Origin: Treponema sp.
GTDB taxonomy: Bacteria; Spirochaetota; Spirochaetia; Treponematales; Treponemataceae
NCBI GenBank assembly: GCA_012519415.1
Contig: JAAYQG010000016.1
Location: 1 to 57,596, forward strand
Length of the DNA stretch: 57,596 nt
Direction of reading: 5' to 3'
The stretch's first letter is position 1. Each line of letters opens with the position of its first letter. Below the pieces are notes generated by a model. That model did not search any database and was not told where the DNA came from. It saw only the letters and a program-made list of their open reading frames with translations. Made by a program: the position numbers and the translations under genes. Positions 36,680 to 45,618 of this stretch are shown here, piece after piece.

Positions 36680-38287
36680 TTACAGATTATCAAAAATCTG
36701 TTTTACGAGCTTTTTGAATGTATTGCCTCTGTCAAATTCATTTTTGAACATTCCAAAAGATGTAGCACCGGGCGAAAACACAATAACGGGTATTGCGTCT
36801 TTGTTTGTTGTTTTTGTATCAATTTTATCAAGTTCTGTTTTTAATGTTTTTAATAAACTTTCAAGATTATCAAAAGGTTTTGTTTTTATTGCTTTTGAAA
36901 CAACGCTGTTTTTTGTTGCATTTGTATTTTTTAATAATTCTATAAATTTTTGAGTTGCAGTGCCCTCAAGAAGATAAAGAGTTTTAAGTTTTTTGCTTTT
37001 TAAGTTCTCATTTATGGCTTTAACAAGAGGTTCAAACGAACATTGCTTGTCTGTTCCACCCAAAATGAGAACAACAGGTTCTTCAAACGAAGATAACGCC
37101 GCTGCCGTAGCTTCCGGTACAGTTGCTGCTGAATCATTATAAAAACGAAATGATTTTTCTTGTGATGTTTTGTATTCAAAAAAACATTCAAGTCGATGCT
37201 CAATTCCGTTATATTCACTTAAAATATTTGCTGTTTCGTAAGAACTTACACCCATTATGCTTAAAACTGCGGCAGCTATAAGCATATTTTCTTTCATGTG
37301 AATGCCTGGTACTTTTAGTTTTGCGCCAAGCACTTGATTTTCTTTCCAGTTGATGTTTTGAAATGGTTTGATTTTTCTTGTACATTCAAAAAGCGGCACT
37401 TTTAGGTTCGGTTCAAAGAAAAAACCTGAACCGTCTTTTTCAAGCCATGCACCTTTTTTATTCTGTTTTGGAAAAAATTCAGTTTGGATTACATTTGTGT
37501 CGTAAAAAACAACGCTTCCTTTTGTTTCCGTTGCAAAAATTTCTCCCCATTTATCGTTTGCTTTGCAAAGAGTTGCGTCTGATGAAGTTTGATTTTTGTA
37601 GATAAGTTTTTTGTCTGCTACATAAGGTTCCATTGCACCGTACCAATTCTGGTGATCTGGTACAATTGTTGTAAGCACTGCAATTTTTGGTTTCAGCACG
37701 TTGCGCCCGCGCAAATCTGAAAGTTGCCAGCTTGAAAGCTCAAGAACAACCGGTGTGTTGCTTGTTGTTTTTTCAAAAAATGATAATGGACTTACTGTTA
37801 TGTTGCCGCCTAAAAAGGAATTGAATCCCGCATTGCATAATCCAAAGTGAATCGCACTTGCTGTGGAAGATTTGCCTTTGCTTCCAGTAATTGCAATTAT
37901 CGGAGCCGGACTGAATCGCAAAAAAATAGATAAATCTGTTTCAATATGTTTTGCTACTGCAAGATACGGATTGTTTTCAAATTTTACTCCGGGGTTTTTT
38001 ATAACACAATCTGCTGATTTAAAATCTTCAATATCGTGCCTGCCAAGTACGAATCGAATATTTTTCATATTTACGCCGGAATATTTTATTGTTTCAATTG
38101 ACGGTGCAAGTTCCGTTTCGCTTTTCATATCTGTTATTGTAACAAAAGCATTGTAGCGTGCAAAAAATAATGCTGATGCAATTCCTCCGCCGTTTAAGCC
38201 TAAGCCCATAATTGTTATATGCTTGTTTTTAATATCGTCAATAGAGTTGAATGCGCATTTTGAGTCATAAAAATGTTCAAAGTTCAT
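36680..38287 (-). CDS. murD: UDP-N-acetylmuramoylalanine-D-glutamate ligase
   Basis: 535 residues, longer than the typical 440-450 of MurD. It adds D-Glu to UDP-MurNAc-L-Ala in the cytoplasm. The Mur-ligase P-loop is ITGSKGKSSTASAI, the N-terminal dinucleotide-like fold is MGLGLNGGGIASALFFARY, and FYNDSAATVPEATAAALSSF and LILGGTDKQCSFEPLVKAI match MurD C-terminal motifs. The extra length is mostly in the central domain (FYDTNVIQTEFFPKQNKKGA region). It is the last gene of murE-ddl-murD and overlaps ddl by 4 bp. Confidence 0.92.
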   Translation of the reverse strand: MNFEHFYDSKCAFNSIDDIKNKHITIMGLGLNGGGIASALFFARYNAFVTITDMKSETELAPSIETIKYSGVNMKNIRFVLGRHDIEDFKSADCVIKNPGVKFENNPYLAVAKHIETDLSIFLRFSPAPIIAITGSKGKSSTASAIHFGLCNAGFNSFLGGNITVSPLSFFEKTTSNTPVVLELSSWQLSDLRGRNVLKPKIAVLTTIVPDHQNWYGAMEPYVADKKLIYKNQTSSDATLCKANDKWGEIFATETKGSVVFYDTNVIQTEFFPKQNKKGAWLEKDGSGFFFEPNLKVPLFECTRKIKPFQNINWKENQVLGAKLKVPGIHMKENMLIAAAVLSIMGVSSYETANILSEYNGIEHRLECFFEYKTSQEKSFRFYNDSAATVPEATAAALSSFEEPVVLILGGTDKQCSFEPLVKAINENLKSKKLKTLYLLEGTATQKFIELLKNTNATKNSVVSKAIKTKPFDNLESLLKTLKTELDKIDTKTTNKDAIPVIVFSPGATSFGMFKNEFDRGNTFKKLVKQIFDNL

Positions 38288-39405
38288 GCACGACTCGTTT
38301 TTAATACAGCACGATTTTTAAAACGAATAATCGCAAGTTCAAACAGTTTTTCTATAAGTTCCGAATAATTAAGTCCCGAAGCTTCGCACATTTTGGCAAA
38401 CATACTTATTGAAGTAAAGCCGGGGATTGTATTGATTTCGTTTAAGTAAAAATTGTCTGTTTTTTTATCAAGGAAAAAATCTACACGAGCAAGTCCTGTA
38501 AGGTCAAGCACACGATATGCTTTTTTTGATATTTCGCGAACAGTGCGAAGGTGAGCATCATCTAAATCTGCAGGAATAAGAAGCTGTGCACCGTTTGGAT
38601 CGTTGTATTTTGCATCGTAATCGTAAAAACTATGACTTGAAACGACTTCACCGGGCGTATATGCCGTAAATTCGGTGTTTCCTGTAACAGAACATTCAAT
38701 TTCTCTAGCTTCTATAAACGGTTCAATTAAAATTTTATCGTCCCATAAAAAAGCTTCTTTTACACTATCTTGCAGTTCTTTTTTGTTTTCAGCTTTTGAG
38801 GCTCCAACTGAACTTCCTGCACAACAAGGTTTTACAAAAACAGGATAAGTAAAATCTCTTTCAACATTTTTTACGATATTCTGCCATAAATCTTCGTTTT
38901 CATATTCATAACGACGCACGCAAACGAAGGGCACAACAGGAAGTCCTGCATGAATCCAAATCTGTTTTGTTTTTTCTTTGTCCATTGAAACGGCACTTGA
39001 CATAACGCCGCCGCCAACATATGGAATATTTGCTGTTTCAAAAAGACCTTGAATAGCTCCGTCTTCTCCATATGAGCCGTGTAAAACAGGAAAAGCAACA
39101 TCGACAGGCAGGTTTTTTGCTCCAAAATTTGAACCGACAGTAATTAAACCGCCATCCGTTCCGCCGCCGGGAATAATGGAAACAACCATATCTTGATTTT
39201 GAGTTATTGAGAGAGTTTCGTTTTTGTTAGATTTGACTTTTTGTACTTCATTAGCGGACTGCAAATACCAGCGTCCTGCTTTTGTAATTCCTATAAGCAA
39301 AACGTTATGTTTTTTTGTGTCAATATTTTGAACAACAGCCGTAGCTGAACGCACCGATACTTCATGCTCGCTTGATTTGCCACCGTAAAGAATCGCAATG
39401 TTCAT
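38284..39405 (-). CDS. ddl: D-alanine-D-alanine ligase
   Basis: 373 residues. It makes the D-Ala-D-Ala dipeptide for peptidoglycan. ATP-grasp motifs: ILYGGKSSEHEVSVRSA at the N-terminus, VFPVLHGSYGEDGAIQG, VGGGVMSSAVSMDKEKTK, VFVKPCCAGSSVGASKA, and RVDFFLDKKTDNFYLNEINT followed by PGFTSISMF. The tyrosine of the VanA/Ddl omega loop (YDYDAKY) indicates the D-Ala ligase type. It overlaps murE upstream and murD downstream by 4 bp each (ATGA). Confidence 0.95.
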   Translation of the reverse strand: MNIAILYGGKSSEHEVSVRSATAVVQNIDTKKHNVLLIGITKAGRWYLQSANEVQKVKSNKNETLSITQNQDMVVSIIPGGGTDGGLITVGSNFGAKNLPVDVAFPVLHGSYGEDGAIQGLFETANIPYVGGGVMSSAVSMDKEKTKQIWIHAGLPVVPFVCVRRYEYENEDLWQNIVKNVERDFTYPVFVKPCCAGSSVGASKAENKKELQDSVKEAFLWDDKILIEPFIEAREIECSVTGNTEFTAYTPGEVVSSHSFYDYDAKYNDPNGAQLLIPADLDDAHLRTVREISKKAYRVLDLTGLARVDFFLDKKTDNFYLNEINTIPGFTSISMFAKMCEASGLNYSELIEKLFELAIIRFKNRAVLKTSRA

Positions 39406-41036
39406 AAATTTTCCTCCAAGTGTTTTGAATAGCCCATTTCTTTTAATGCTGATTTTGCTTCTTCAATTTCATTGTATGGTGTTGCTGTTTCGTTGTATAT
39501 AATAGAATTTTCATGTCCTTTGCCGAGCAGGAGCACAAGGTCGTCTTTTTTAGCAAGGCTGAATGCTTTGCGGATTGCTTTTGGTCTATTGTTTATTAAA
39601 AACAGATTCAAGTTTTCTGTTTTATTTGAACAGCCTGCGGCAATTTCTTTTAATATTGCAGTTGAATCTTCTTTTCGCGGATCTTCATCTGTTAAAATTA
39701 TTATGTCAGCATATTTTGATGCAATGCTACCTTGTTCAGAGCGTTTTTTTGTATCGCGTTCTCCTGCAGAACCAAAAAGTGCAATGATACGCCCGCTGCG
39801 AGCATGAACTTGTTTTTCTAAGGGTGCAAAAATTGTTGTAAATGAAGATGGTGTGTGCGCATAATCAACTATAACTTCAAAAGGTTGTCCCTTATCAATT
39901 ACACTCATTCTGCCTGTAACAGATTTTAATGTATTCCACCATTCAAATATTGTGCGTTCGTCAATGTTGCATGCAGAAGAAACTAAAATTGTTGCGGCAA
40001 GTGCATTATATATATTGAATGCTCCGCGCACGGAAAGTTCTGTTTGTTGTGTGTACAAAGTTTCTGTTTTAGATGCGCTTTTATGAATATGCTTGATTGT
40101 GCATTTTTCGCCGTTGTTTGTTTTTTTTATATTTTGTGCAACAAAAAAATCTGTTATTGAGCTTGGTACTTTTGGAAATTCTTTTAGAGAAAAACCTAAA
40201 ACTTTGTGATTTGTCTTTTCTGCAAAAAAACAAGCAGCTTCATCGTCTAAATTGACTGCACCTGTAGCATTTATAATTTCTTCATTTGCTGAACCGAATA
40301 ACTTTTTTTTGTGGTCATGTTTGTCTAAAGCTTTGAAAAGGTTTGCTTTATCTGATTTATATTGTTCTAATGTTCCATGAAATTCAAGATGTTCATGAGT
40401 TACATTTGTAAAAGCGACATAATCAAAAAGAATGGAACCAAGTCTGTTTGTTTTTTCAGAAAGACCGTGAGATGAAGATTCTATTACAGCGTGTGTGCAG
40501 CCGTTTTGAATCATTTCGTAAAGTTTCGCACAAATTATCGGAGCTTCTGGTGTAGTTTGATGTTCAGGATTTGGCAATGCATTTCCGCCGACAGAATATT
40601 CAACTGTGGAAATAAAACCGCATTTTTTTCCGGCTTTACGCAAAAGTTGCCATATAAAAGATACTGTTGTGCTTTTTCCTTCTGTGCCGGTAACGCCAAA
40701 AATAACAAGCTTTTTCGATGGAAAATCATAAAATGATTCTGAAATTGCAGCCATTACAAAACGGCTGTTTTCTACATGCAAAAAAACAGCATTGTTGGCT
40801 TGCTCGTTGATGTTGGTCGGAAGTTCACCTTGATAAACAACAGCTTTTGCTCCGTTTTTTAATGCAGAATCTATAAAACGGTTGCCGTTTGTATGTATTC
40901 CTGGCAAAGCAAAAAACAAATAACCATCCTTTACCGCTCTTGAGTCAAAAGCTAATCCTGTTATTTGTACATTTCTACAAGATGAGGGACAGTCAATATT
41001 TGCCGGTTCAAGTATCTGATACAATGATTTCTGCAT
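39402..41036 (-). CDS. murE: UDP-MurNAc-tripeptide synthetase MurE
   Basis: 544 residues. It adds the third stem residue to UDP-MurNAc-L-Ala-D-Glu. Motifs: GVTGTEGKSTTVSFIWQLLR (ATP), EAPIICAKLYE, YVAFTNVTHEHLEFHG, VDYAHTPSSF and GSAGERDTKKRSEQG. The amino-acid selectivity motif is DEDPR (450-454) rather than the DNPR of diaminopimelate-adding enzymes, in line with treponemes using ornithine (family knowledge plus inference). A -10 TAAAAT ends 6 nt before the ATG with no Shine-Dalgarno, so the message is possibly leaderless. It is the first gene of the mur cluster. Confidence 0.93.
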   Translation of the reverse strand: MQKSLYQILEPANIDCPSSCRNVQITGLAFDSRAVKDGYLFFALPGIHTNGNRFIDSALKNGAKAVVYQGELPTNINEQANNAVFLHVENSRFVMAAISESFYDFPSKKLVIFGVTGTEGKSTTVSFIWQLLRKAGKKCGFISTVEYSVGGNALPNPEHQTTPEAPIICAKLYEMIQNGCTHAVIESSSHGLSEKTNRLGSILFDYVAFTNVTHEHLEFHGTLEQYKSDKANLFKALDKHDHKKKLFGSANEEIINATGAVNLDDEAACFFAEKTNHKVLGFSLKEFPKVPSSITDFFVAQNIKKTNNGEKCTIKHIHKSASKTETLYTQQTELSVRGAFNIYNALAATILVSSACNIDERTIFEWWNTLKSVTGRMSVIDKGQPFEVIVDYAHTPSSFTTIFAPLEKQVHARSGRIIALFGSAGERDTKKRSEQGSIASKYADIIILTDEDPRKEDSTAILKEIAAGCSNKTENLNLFLINNRPKAIRKAFSLAKKDDLVLLLGKGHENSIIYNETATPYNEIEEAKSALKEMGYSKHLEENL

Positions 41037-41184
41037 AATAAGATTTTAGCGTTTCCGTCATGGTTTTGCTAGTAGTTATGTAGAGTTCGGTTCTAAAAAG
41101 TGAAACTTACATAAAACAGCTTTGTTCTCATAACATATCAATGTGTTGATTTTTAGAAAATAATATTTTTAGGAGTGTATTAAA

Positions 41185-41871
41185 ATGAAAAAAATTGCAA
41201 TAGGTTTGATTTTTTTGCTTGTTTGTAGCGTTGCTGCATTTTCACAAAGCAACAACCGAACGATATCTGTATCAGGCTCAGGTTCGGTAAAAGTTCCTGC
41301 TGATACGGCAAGGTTGACTTTTTCGGTTATTACAAAAGAAGCAACGGCACTTAATTCTGTTCAAAATAATGCAGTTAGAATGAACAAAGTATATGATGCT
41401 CTAAAAAATGCAGGAATTCCAGACACGAGCATTTCAACATCAAATTATAGTTTGTATCAAGAATCAGTTTACAAAGACGGAAAAAGTGAACACGGCCTTT
41501 ATGTTACGTCAAACAATATTGTTGTTATACTTGATGATGTAGAAAAATCAGGATTTGTTATTGATACTGCAATTTCTGCAGGCGTAAACAGAATGAACGG
41601 GATTTCATTTTTTGTAAAAGATTCAAATGCGGCGTTAAACGAAGCTCGTGTTTTAGCATTTAAACAAGCAAAAGAAAAAGCAGAATTATATGCAAAAGAA
41701 GCGGGTTGCAAACTTGGCAGAGTTTTGTCAATTTCGGAAAATGATAATGTTTCTTTTGCTACAAGAGAAACTATGGATGCAAAAATGTATTTATCAGAAA
41801 ATTCAACTACAATTCAAGCAGGAGAAGATAAAATCATTGCTTCTGTTTTTGTTGTTTTTGAATTGAAATGA
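41185..41871 (+). CDS. Secreted SIMPL-domain (DUF541) protein
   Basis: 228 residues with a Sec signal peptide (KKIAIGLIFLLVCSVAAFSQ). The mature part is a SIMPL/DUF541 domain, with RTISVSGSGSVKVPADTARL at the N-terminus, SISTSNYSLYQE, and QAKEKAELYAKEAGCKLGRV near the end. The family is periplasmic and its biochemical role is unclear (oxidative stress and interleukin-1-receptor-kinase signalling associations have been described for members). TAGGAG 8 nt before the ATG is the ribosome-binding site. Monocistronic. Confidence 0.88.
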   Translation: MKKIAIGLIFLLVCSVAAFSQSNNRTISVSGSGSVKVPADTARLTFSVITKEATALNSVQNNAVRMNKVYDALKNAGIPDTSISTSNYSLYQESVYKDGKSEHGLYVTSNNIVVILDDVEKSGFVIDTAISAGVNRMNGISFFVKDSNAALNEARVLAFKQAKEKAELYAKEAGCKLGRVLSISENDNVSFATRETMDAKMYLSENSTTIQAGEDKIIASVFVVFELK

Positions 41872-41927
41872 AATTTTGTCATATTTGCAAAACCGGCTAA
41901 AGTGCTGTGGTTGATGTGAGATTTTAA

Positions 41928-41956
41928 TTGCTGGTTGTTTTAATTTTTGATAGACT
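41928..41956 (+). promoter_or_regulatory. Promoter of the OmpR-type regulator (leaderless)
   Basis: TTGCTG (41928-41933), 17 bp, TAGACT (41951-41956), then 6 nt (TATCTT) to the ATG at 41963. The hexamers are moderate matches. Confidence 0.45.
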
Positions 41957-41962
41957 TATCTT

Positions 41963-42712
41963 ATGGAACAGATTTTAATTGTTGATAGCACAAACGACAC
42001 ATCTGCACAGAACCTGCTTGAAGAGTCGGGATTAAACGTTTCCGTTTTAAGAAATGTAACCCAAGCTATTGAGTGGCTTCAGCGAAATAAATGTGCTCTT
42101 GTAATTTCCGAAACAAATTTTCAAGACCATACGGGTTTTTTTCTTGTTCGTTTTATTCGCAAAAAACTTGGAGATTGGCGTATGCCTTTTGTGTTTTTAA
42201 GCACTAAGCGTTCAACAAAATATAAAGTGCATGGGTTAAAAAACGGTGCAACCGATTATATAACAAAACCATTTGTGCACGAAGAGTTTTTAGCTCGTGT
42301 TAGAGTTCAGCTTAGAATTGGGACGCTTCTCCAAAATTCCAAAAAGAAATCCGATGATAATGAACCGAAAGGACTTAATCCTGCGCTTGAGCTTAAAGAA
42401 CCTTATAATTTTGGGCCTTTTACTGTAAATTACAAGCAAGTTAAATTAGAAAAAAACGGCAAAGTTATAGCACTAACTTTACAAGAATTTAAAGTTTTAA
42501 CATATCTAATAGAAAAATCTAATCAAGCTGTAAAAAAAGAAGAACTTCTTGATAACTTATGGCAATATGATGCTGTAATTGGACTTCGTACAGTTTACAC
42601 ACATATTTCGTGGCTTCGCGACAAATTGCGCACGGATGAAAAACCGGGCGGTTACATAAAGACAATTCGACAAATTGGATATATGTTTGTTCCGGAAGGG
42701 CTCGAAAAATGA
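41963..42712 (+). CDS. Atypical OmpR-type response regulator
   Basis: 249 residues. Residues 1-118 are a receiver-like domain and 150-245 a winged helix of the OmpR/PhoB type (LTLQEFKVLTYLIEKSNQAV, then LRTVYTHISWLRDKL and YIKTIRQIGYMF). The receiver lacks the usual phospho-acceptor: the position is Glu50 in VISETNFQDHTG. The acidic pocket is reduced to Asp8 (IVDSTND), while Ser (FLSTKRS) and Lys (YITKPF) remain. It is therefore probably not controlled by phosphorylation, and the Glu may mimic the active state (inference). No kinase gene is nearby. It lies just upstream of metNIQ. Confidence 0.9.
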   Translation: MEQILIVDSTNDTSAQNLLEESGLNVSVLRNVTQAIEWLQRNKCALVISETNFQDHTGFFLVRFIRKKLGDWRMPFVFLSTKRSTKYKVHGLKNGATDYITKPFVHEEFLARVRVQLRIGTLLQNSKKKSDDNEPKGLNPALELKEPYNFGPFTVNYKQVKLEKNGKVIALTLQEFKVLTYLIEKSNQAVKKEELLDNLWQYDAVIGLRTVYTHISWLRDKLRTDEKPGGYIKTIRQIGYMFVPEGLEK

Positions 42713-42780
42713 ATAAATTATAAAAGTATCGTTCGTTTCGAGATTTCTACTTGATAGAAATGCAAAATGCTTTAAGTTCA

Positions 42781-42809
42781 TTGCAAAAAAGCAAATAATA
42801 TTCTATTAT
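42781..42809 (+). promoter_or_regulatory. Promoter of metNIQ
   Basis: TTGCAA (42781-42786), 17 bp, TATTAT (42804-42809). The leader is only about 25 nt, with GAGGAG before the ATG, leaving no room for a SAM riboswitch. Confidence 0.68.
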
Positions 42810-42840
42810 ACAGCGGCTTATTTATTTTTGAGGAGATTTT

Positions 42841-43863
42841 ATGCAAATTACTCTTGAACATTTGAAACGAACCTACACAAGCAATTCGGGGCAAGTTACT
42901 GCAGTTCAAGATATTTCACTTTCAATTCCCTCAAATACAATTTACGGAATAATCGGCAAAAGCGGTGCCGGAAAATCTTCGCTTGTGCGTCTTATAAGTT
43001 TGCTTGAAGCTCCGGATGAAGGTGCTGTGTATTATGATAATCGTCGTGTAGATAATCTTCCTAAAAAGGAACTTATAGAACAAAGACGAAAAACTGGAAT
43101 GATTTTCCAAAATTTCAATTTATTCAGTTCGCGTACAGCTGCAAAAAACATAGCTTATCCGCTTGAAATTTGTGGAACTCCTAAAAACGTAATAAAAGAT
43201 CGCGTTGAAGAAATGCTTGCTCTTGTAGGGCTTGAAAACAAAGGGAATGCACCTATAAGCACACTTTCCGGCGGACAAAAGCAACGAATTGCAATAGCGC
43301 GCGCACTTGCAGCAAAGCCCGATATTCTTTTTTGTGATGAAGCGACTAGCGCACTAGATCCTCAAACAACGCGCTCGATTCTTTCCTTAATAAAAGAAAT
43401 TCAGAAAAAAATGAACTTGACTGTTGTAATGATTACGCATCAAATGGAAGTTGTGCGCGATGTTTGCAGTCTTGTGTCTGTGCTTGATTTTGGAAAAGTT
43501 GTTGAACAAGGTAATGTTGCAGATATTTTTACAAATCCAAAATCGGCAGTTACAAAGGATTTTATTTCAACAATGCCTTCAAAAACCGAAATGATTGAAG
43601 ATGAACCTACTGTTATGCGCTGGTCTAAAGATGGTGGCAAATATACACTTCGTTTTGTCGGAAGTCTTACAGGCGAACCTATTTTAAGCAGAGTTTCGCG
43701 TAAATTCAACATAGAATATAACATACGCGCAGGCGGTATTCAGCATTTGCCCGAAAAAGATATAGGCACTTTAATCACTGATATAAATGGAACTGAAGAA
43801 GAAGTCGCAAAAGCTCTCGATTTTTTGCGCCAAGAAGGTGTTATTGTGCAGGAAGGTAAATAA
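42841..43863 (+). CDS. metN: Methionine ABC transporter ATPase
   Basis: 340 residues. ABC signatures: GKSGAGKSSLVR, FQNFNLF, LSGGQKQRIAIARAL, DILFCDEATSALDP and ITHQMEVV. The C-terminal NIL domain (about 255-340: LRFVGSLTGEPILSRV, ending in LRQEGVIVQEGK) binds methionine and inhibits transport in this family. GAGGAG lies 7 nt before the ATG. It is directly followed by metI, with no gap. Confidence 0.95.
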   Translation: MQITLEHLKRTYTSNSGQVTAVQDISLSIPSNTIYGIIGKSGAGKSSLVRLISLLEAPDEGAVYYDNRRVDNLPKKELIEQRRKTGMIFQNFNLFSSRTAAKNIAYPLEICGTPKNVIKDRVEEMLALVGLENKGNAPISTLSGGQKQRIAIARALAAKPDILFCDEATSALDPQTTRSILSLIKEIQKKMNLTVVMITHQMEVVRDVCSLVSVLDFGKVVEQGNVADIFTNPKSAVTKDFISTMPSKTEMIEDEPTVMRWSKDGGKYTLRFVGSLTGEPILSRVSRKFNIEYNIRAGGIQHLPEKDIGTLITDINGTEEEVAKALDFLRQEGVIVQEGK

Positions 43864-44520
43864 ATGAATCAGATTTTTTATTTAGTGGGTACAGCTACAA
43901 AAGAAACGCTCGCTATGGTCTTTTTTTCAACAGCTTGTTCACTCGTTTTGGGCTTTCCACTTGGAGTTTTGCTTTGTGTTACAGACTCTGTTTCCGGTAT
44001 TTCGCCGAAACCTGTCGCAAATCAAATTTTAAGCCGCATTGTAAATGTGCTTCGTTCATTTCCGTTTATAATTCTTATGATTTTGCTTTTTCCACTCTCG
44101 CGTCTTATTGTCGGAACAAGTATAGGTACTAAAGCTGCAATTGTTCCGCTTTCTATTGCAGCAGCACCTTTTGTTGCACGTATTATTGAAACTTCGCTGA
44201 AGGAAGTTGACCCCGGTGTAATTCAGGCTGCAAAAGCAATGGGCTCAACAAATATGCAGATAATTCTAAAAGTGCTAATACCTGAATCAATGCCGTCGCT
44301 TGTTTCAGGTATTACGCTTACAATAATCAACTTAATTGGATATTCTGCTATGGCTGGTGCTATTGGCGGCGGCGGTCTTGGCGATCTTGCAATTCGTTAC
44401 GGTTATCAAAGATTCCGCACGGATATAATGGTCTGTGCTGTAATTGTTATTCTTGTTCTTGTTGAATTAATTCAGCTTGCAGGAACTGCCATTTCAAACA
44501 AAATGATGAAACGTCGCTGA
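43864..44520 (+). CDS. metI: Methionine ABC transporter permease
   Basis: 218 residues with five membrane segments; the standard MetI length. Family motifs: NVLRSFPFIILMILLFPLSR, the EAA-type loop in VDPGVIQAAKAMGSTNMQII, and NLIGYSAMAGAIGGGGLGD. It starts immediately after the metN stop, using the GGAAGG in the end of metN as ribosome-binding site. Confidence 0.95.
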   Translation: MNQIFYLVGTATKETLAMVFFSTACSLVLGFPLGVLLCVTDSVSGISPKPVANQILSRIVNVLRSFPFIILMILLFPLSRLIVGTSIGTKAAIVPLSIAAAPFVARIIETSLKEVDPGVIQAAKAMGSTNMQIILKVLIPESMPSLVSGITLTIINLIGYSAMAGAIGGGGLGDLAIRYGYQRFRTDIMVCAVIVILVLVELIQLAGTAISNKMMKRR

Positions 44521-44623
44521 ATCGAAATTTGTTATAGATTCGCAGCACGAATAAATGTGCTCAAAATACAAAGCTTGCGTTGCATGCTTATATATAAAGT
44601 TCTGTTTTTTAGCAGGAGTAAAA

Positions 44624-45424
44624 ATGAAAAAATTATTAACAATTATTGCAGCTTTGTTCGCTGCGACCTTTCTTTTTGCCGCCGGTGCAAATGATACGGA
44701 TTCTTCGGTGCTTGTAGTCGGAGCAACGCCGGAACCACATGCAGAAATGCTTAAACTTATTGCTCCGGATTTATTAGAGCAAGGAATTACGCTTAAAATT
44801 GTTGAATTTACAGATTATGTAACACCAAATACAGCCGTTGAAGACGGACAGATTGATGCAAACTTTTTCCAGCATATTCCTTACATGGAAACATTCAATG
44901 CCGAAAAAGGCACAAATCTTGTTAATGCTGGAGGAATTCACATTGAGCCGGTTGCGCTTTATTCTAATAAAATATCTTCTATAAAAGATATAAAACCGGG
45001 TTCAACTATAGCAATTCCAAACGATCCTACAAACGAAGGCAGAGCTTTGCTTCTTCTTCAGGCCGCCGGACTCATTCAGCTTGATCCGGAAGCAGGTATT
45101 ACAGCAACACCGCTTGATATTACAGTTAATTTTAAGGCTATAAAGTTTCGAGAAATTGAAGCAGCTTCTTTGCCGCGAGTCTTAAAAGATGTAGATGCAG
45201 CCGTTATCAATGGAAATTATGCGATTCCGGCAGGTTTGAGTGCAGCAAAAGACGGTCTTGTTGTTGAAGGCAAAGATTCACCCTATGTTAATATAATTGC
45301 AGTAAAAGCAGGCAAAGAAAAAGATCAACGTATTGTTGCATTGGTTAAAGCTTTGCAAAGTCAAAAAATCAAAAACTTCGTTAAAGAAAGATACCCTGCC
45401 GGCGAAGTTGTGATAGTTTTCTAA
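44624..45424 (+). CDS. metQ: Methionine-binding protein of the MetNIQ transporter
   Basis: 266 residues from the ATG at 44624 (GCAGGAG upstream). NlpA/MetQ family: VVGATPEPHAEMLKLIAPDL, FTDYVTPNTAVEDGQIDANF followed by FQHIPYMETF, and AVINGNYAIPAGL. The N-terminus (KKLLTIIAALFAATFLFAAG) is a Sec signal without a lipobox cysteine, whereas most MetQ proteins are lipoproteins. The mature protein may be soluble in the periplasm or keep its N-terminal helix as an anchor. Confidence 0.93.
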   Translation: MKKLLTIIAALFAATFLFAAGANDTDSSVLVVGATPEPHAEMLKLIAPDLLEQGITLKIVEFTDYVTPNTAVEDGQIDANFFQHIPYMETFNAEKGTNLVNAGGIHIEPVALYSNKISSIKDIKPGSTIAIPNDPTNEGRALLLLQAAGLIQLDPEAGITATPLDITVNFKAIKFREIEAASLPRVLKDVDAAVINGNYAIPAGLSAAKDGLVVEGKDSPYVNIIAVKAGKEKDQRIVALVKALQSQKIKNFVKERYPAGEVVIVF

Positions 45425-45482
45425 GATTTATCTTTGTAGTTAAGATGTAAGATTATGTAAATACCTTTACCACAAACGCGGT

Positions 45483-45556
45483 AGCGAGATTCTGAATTGT
45501 AAAAACAGCTTAGCCTTGCGGTTTTACAGATGTTTTTACTCTTTCGGAATCTCGCT
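45483..45556. terminator. Nested inverted repeat between metQ and rnfB
   Basis: AGCGAGATTC (45483-45492) pairs with GAATCTCGCT (45547-45556), and inside it GTAAAAAC (45499-45506) pairs with GTTTTTAC (45532-45539). It lies between two convergent genes and could stop transcription from either side, though T-runs are short. The inner arms resemble hairpin C of the elements at 3742 and 20078. Confidence 0.5.
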
Positions 45557-45618
45557 TTTGCTATGCTGCAAAGTTGTACAAAAACTTGGCATTTCGCCAA
45601 TATGCAGTTACGAAATGC

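Noticed and set aside
42713-42840. SAM or cobalamin riboswitch upstream of the methionine genes
   Set aside because: The metNIQ leader is about 25 nt and metF appears leaderless, so there is no room for either riboswitch class.
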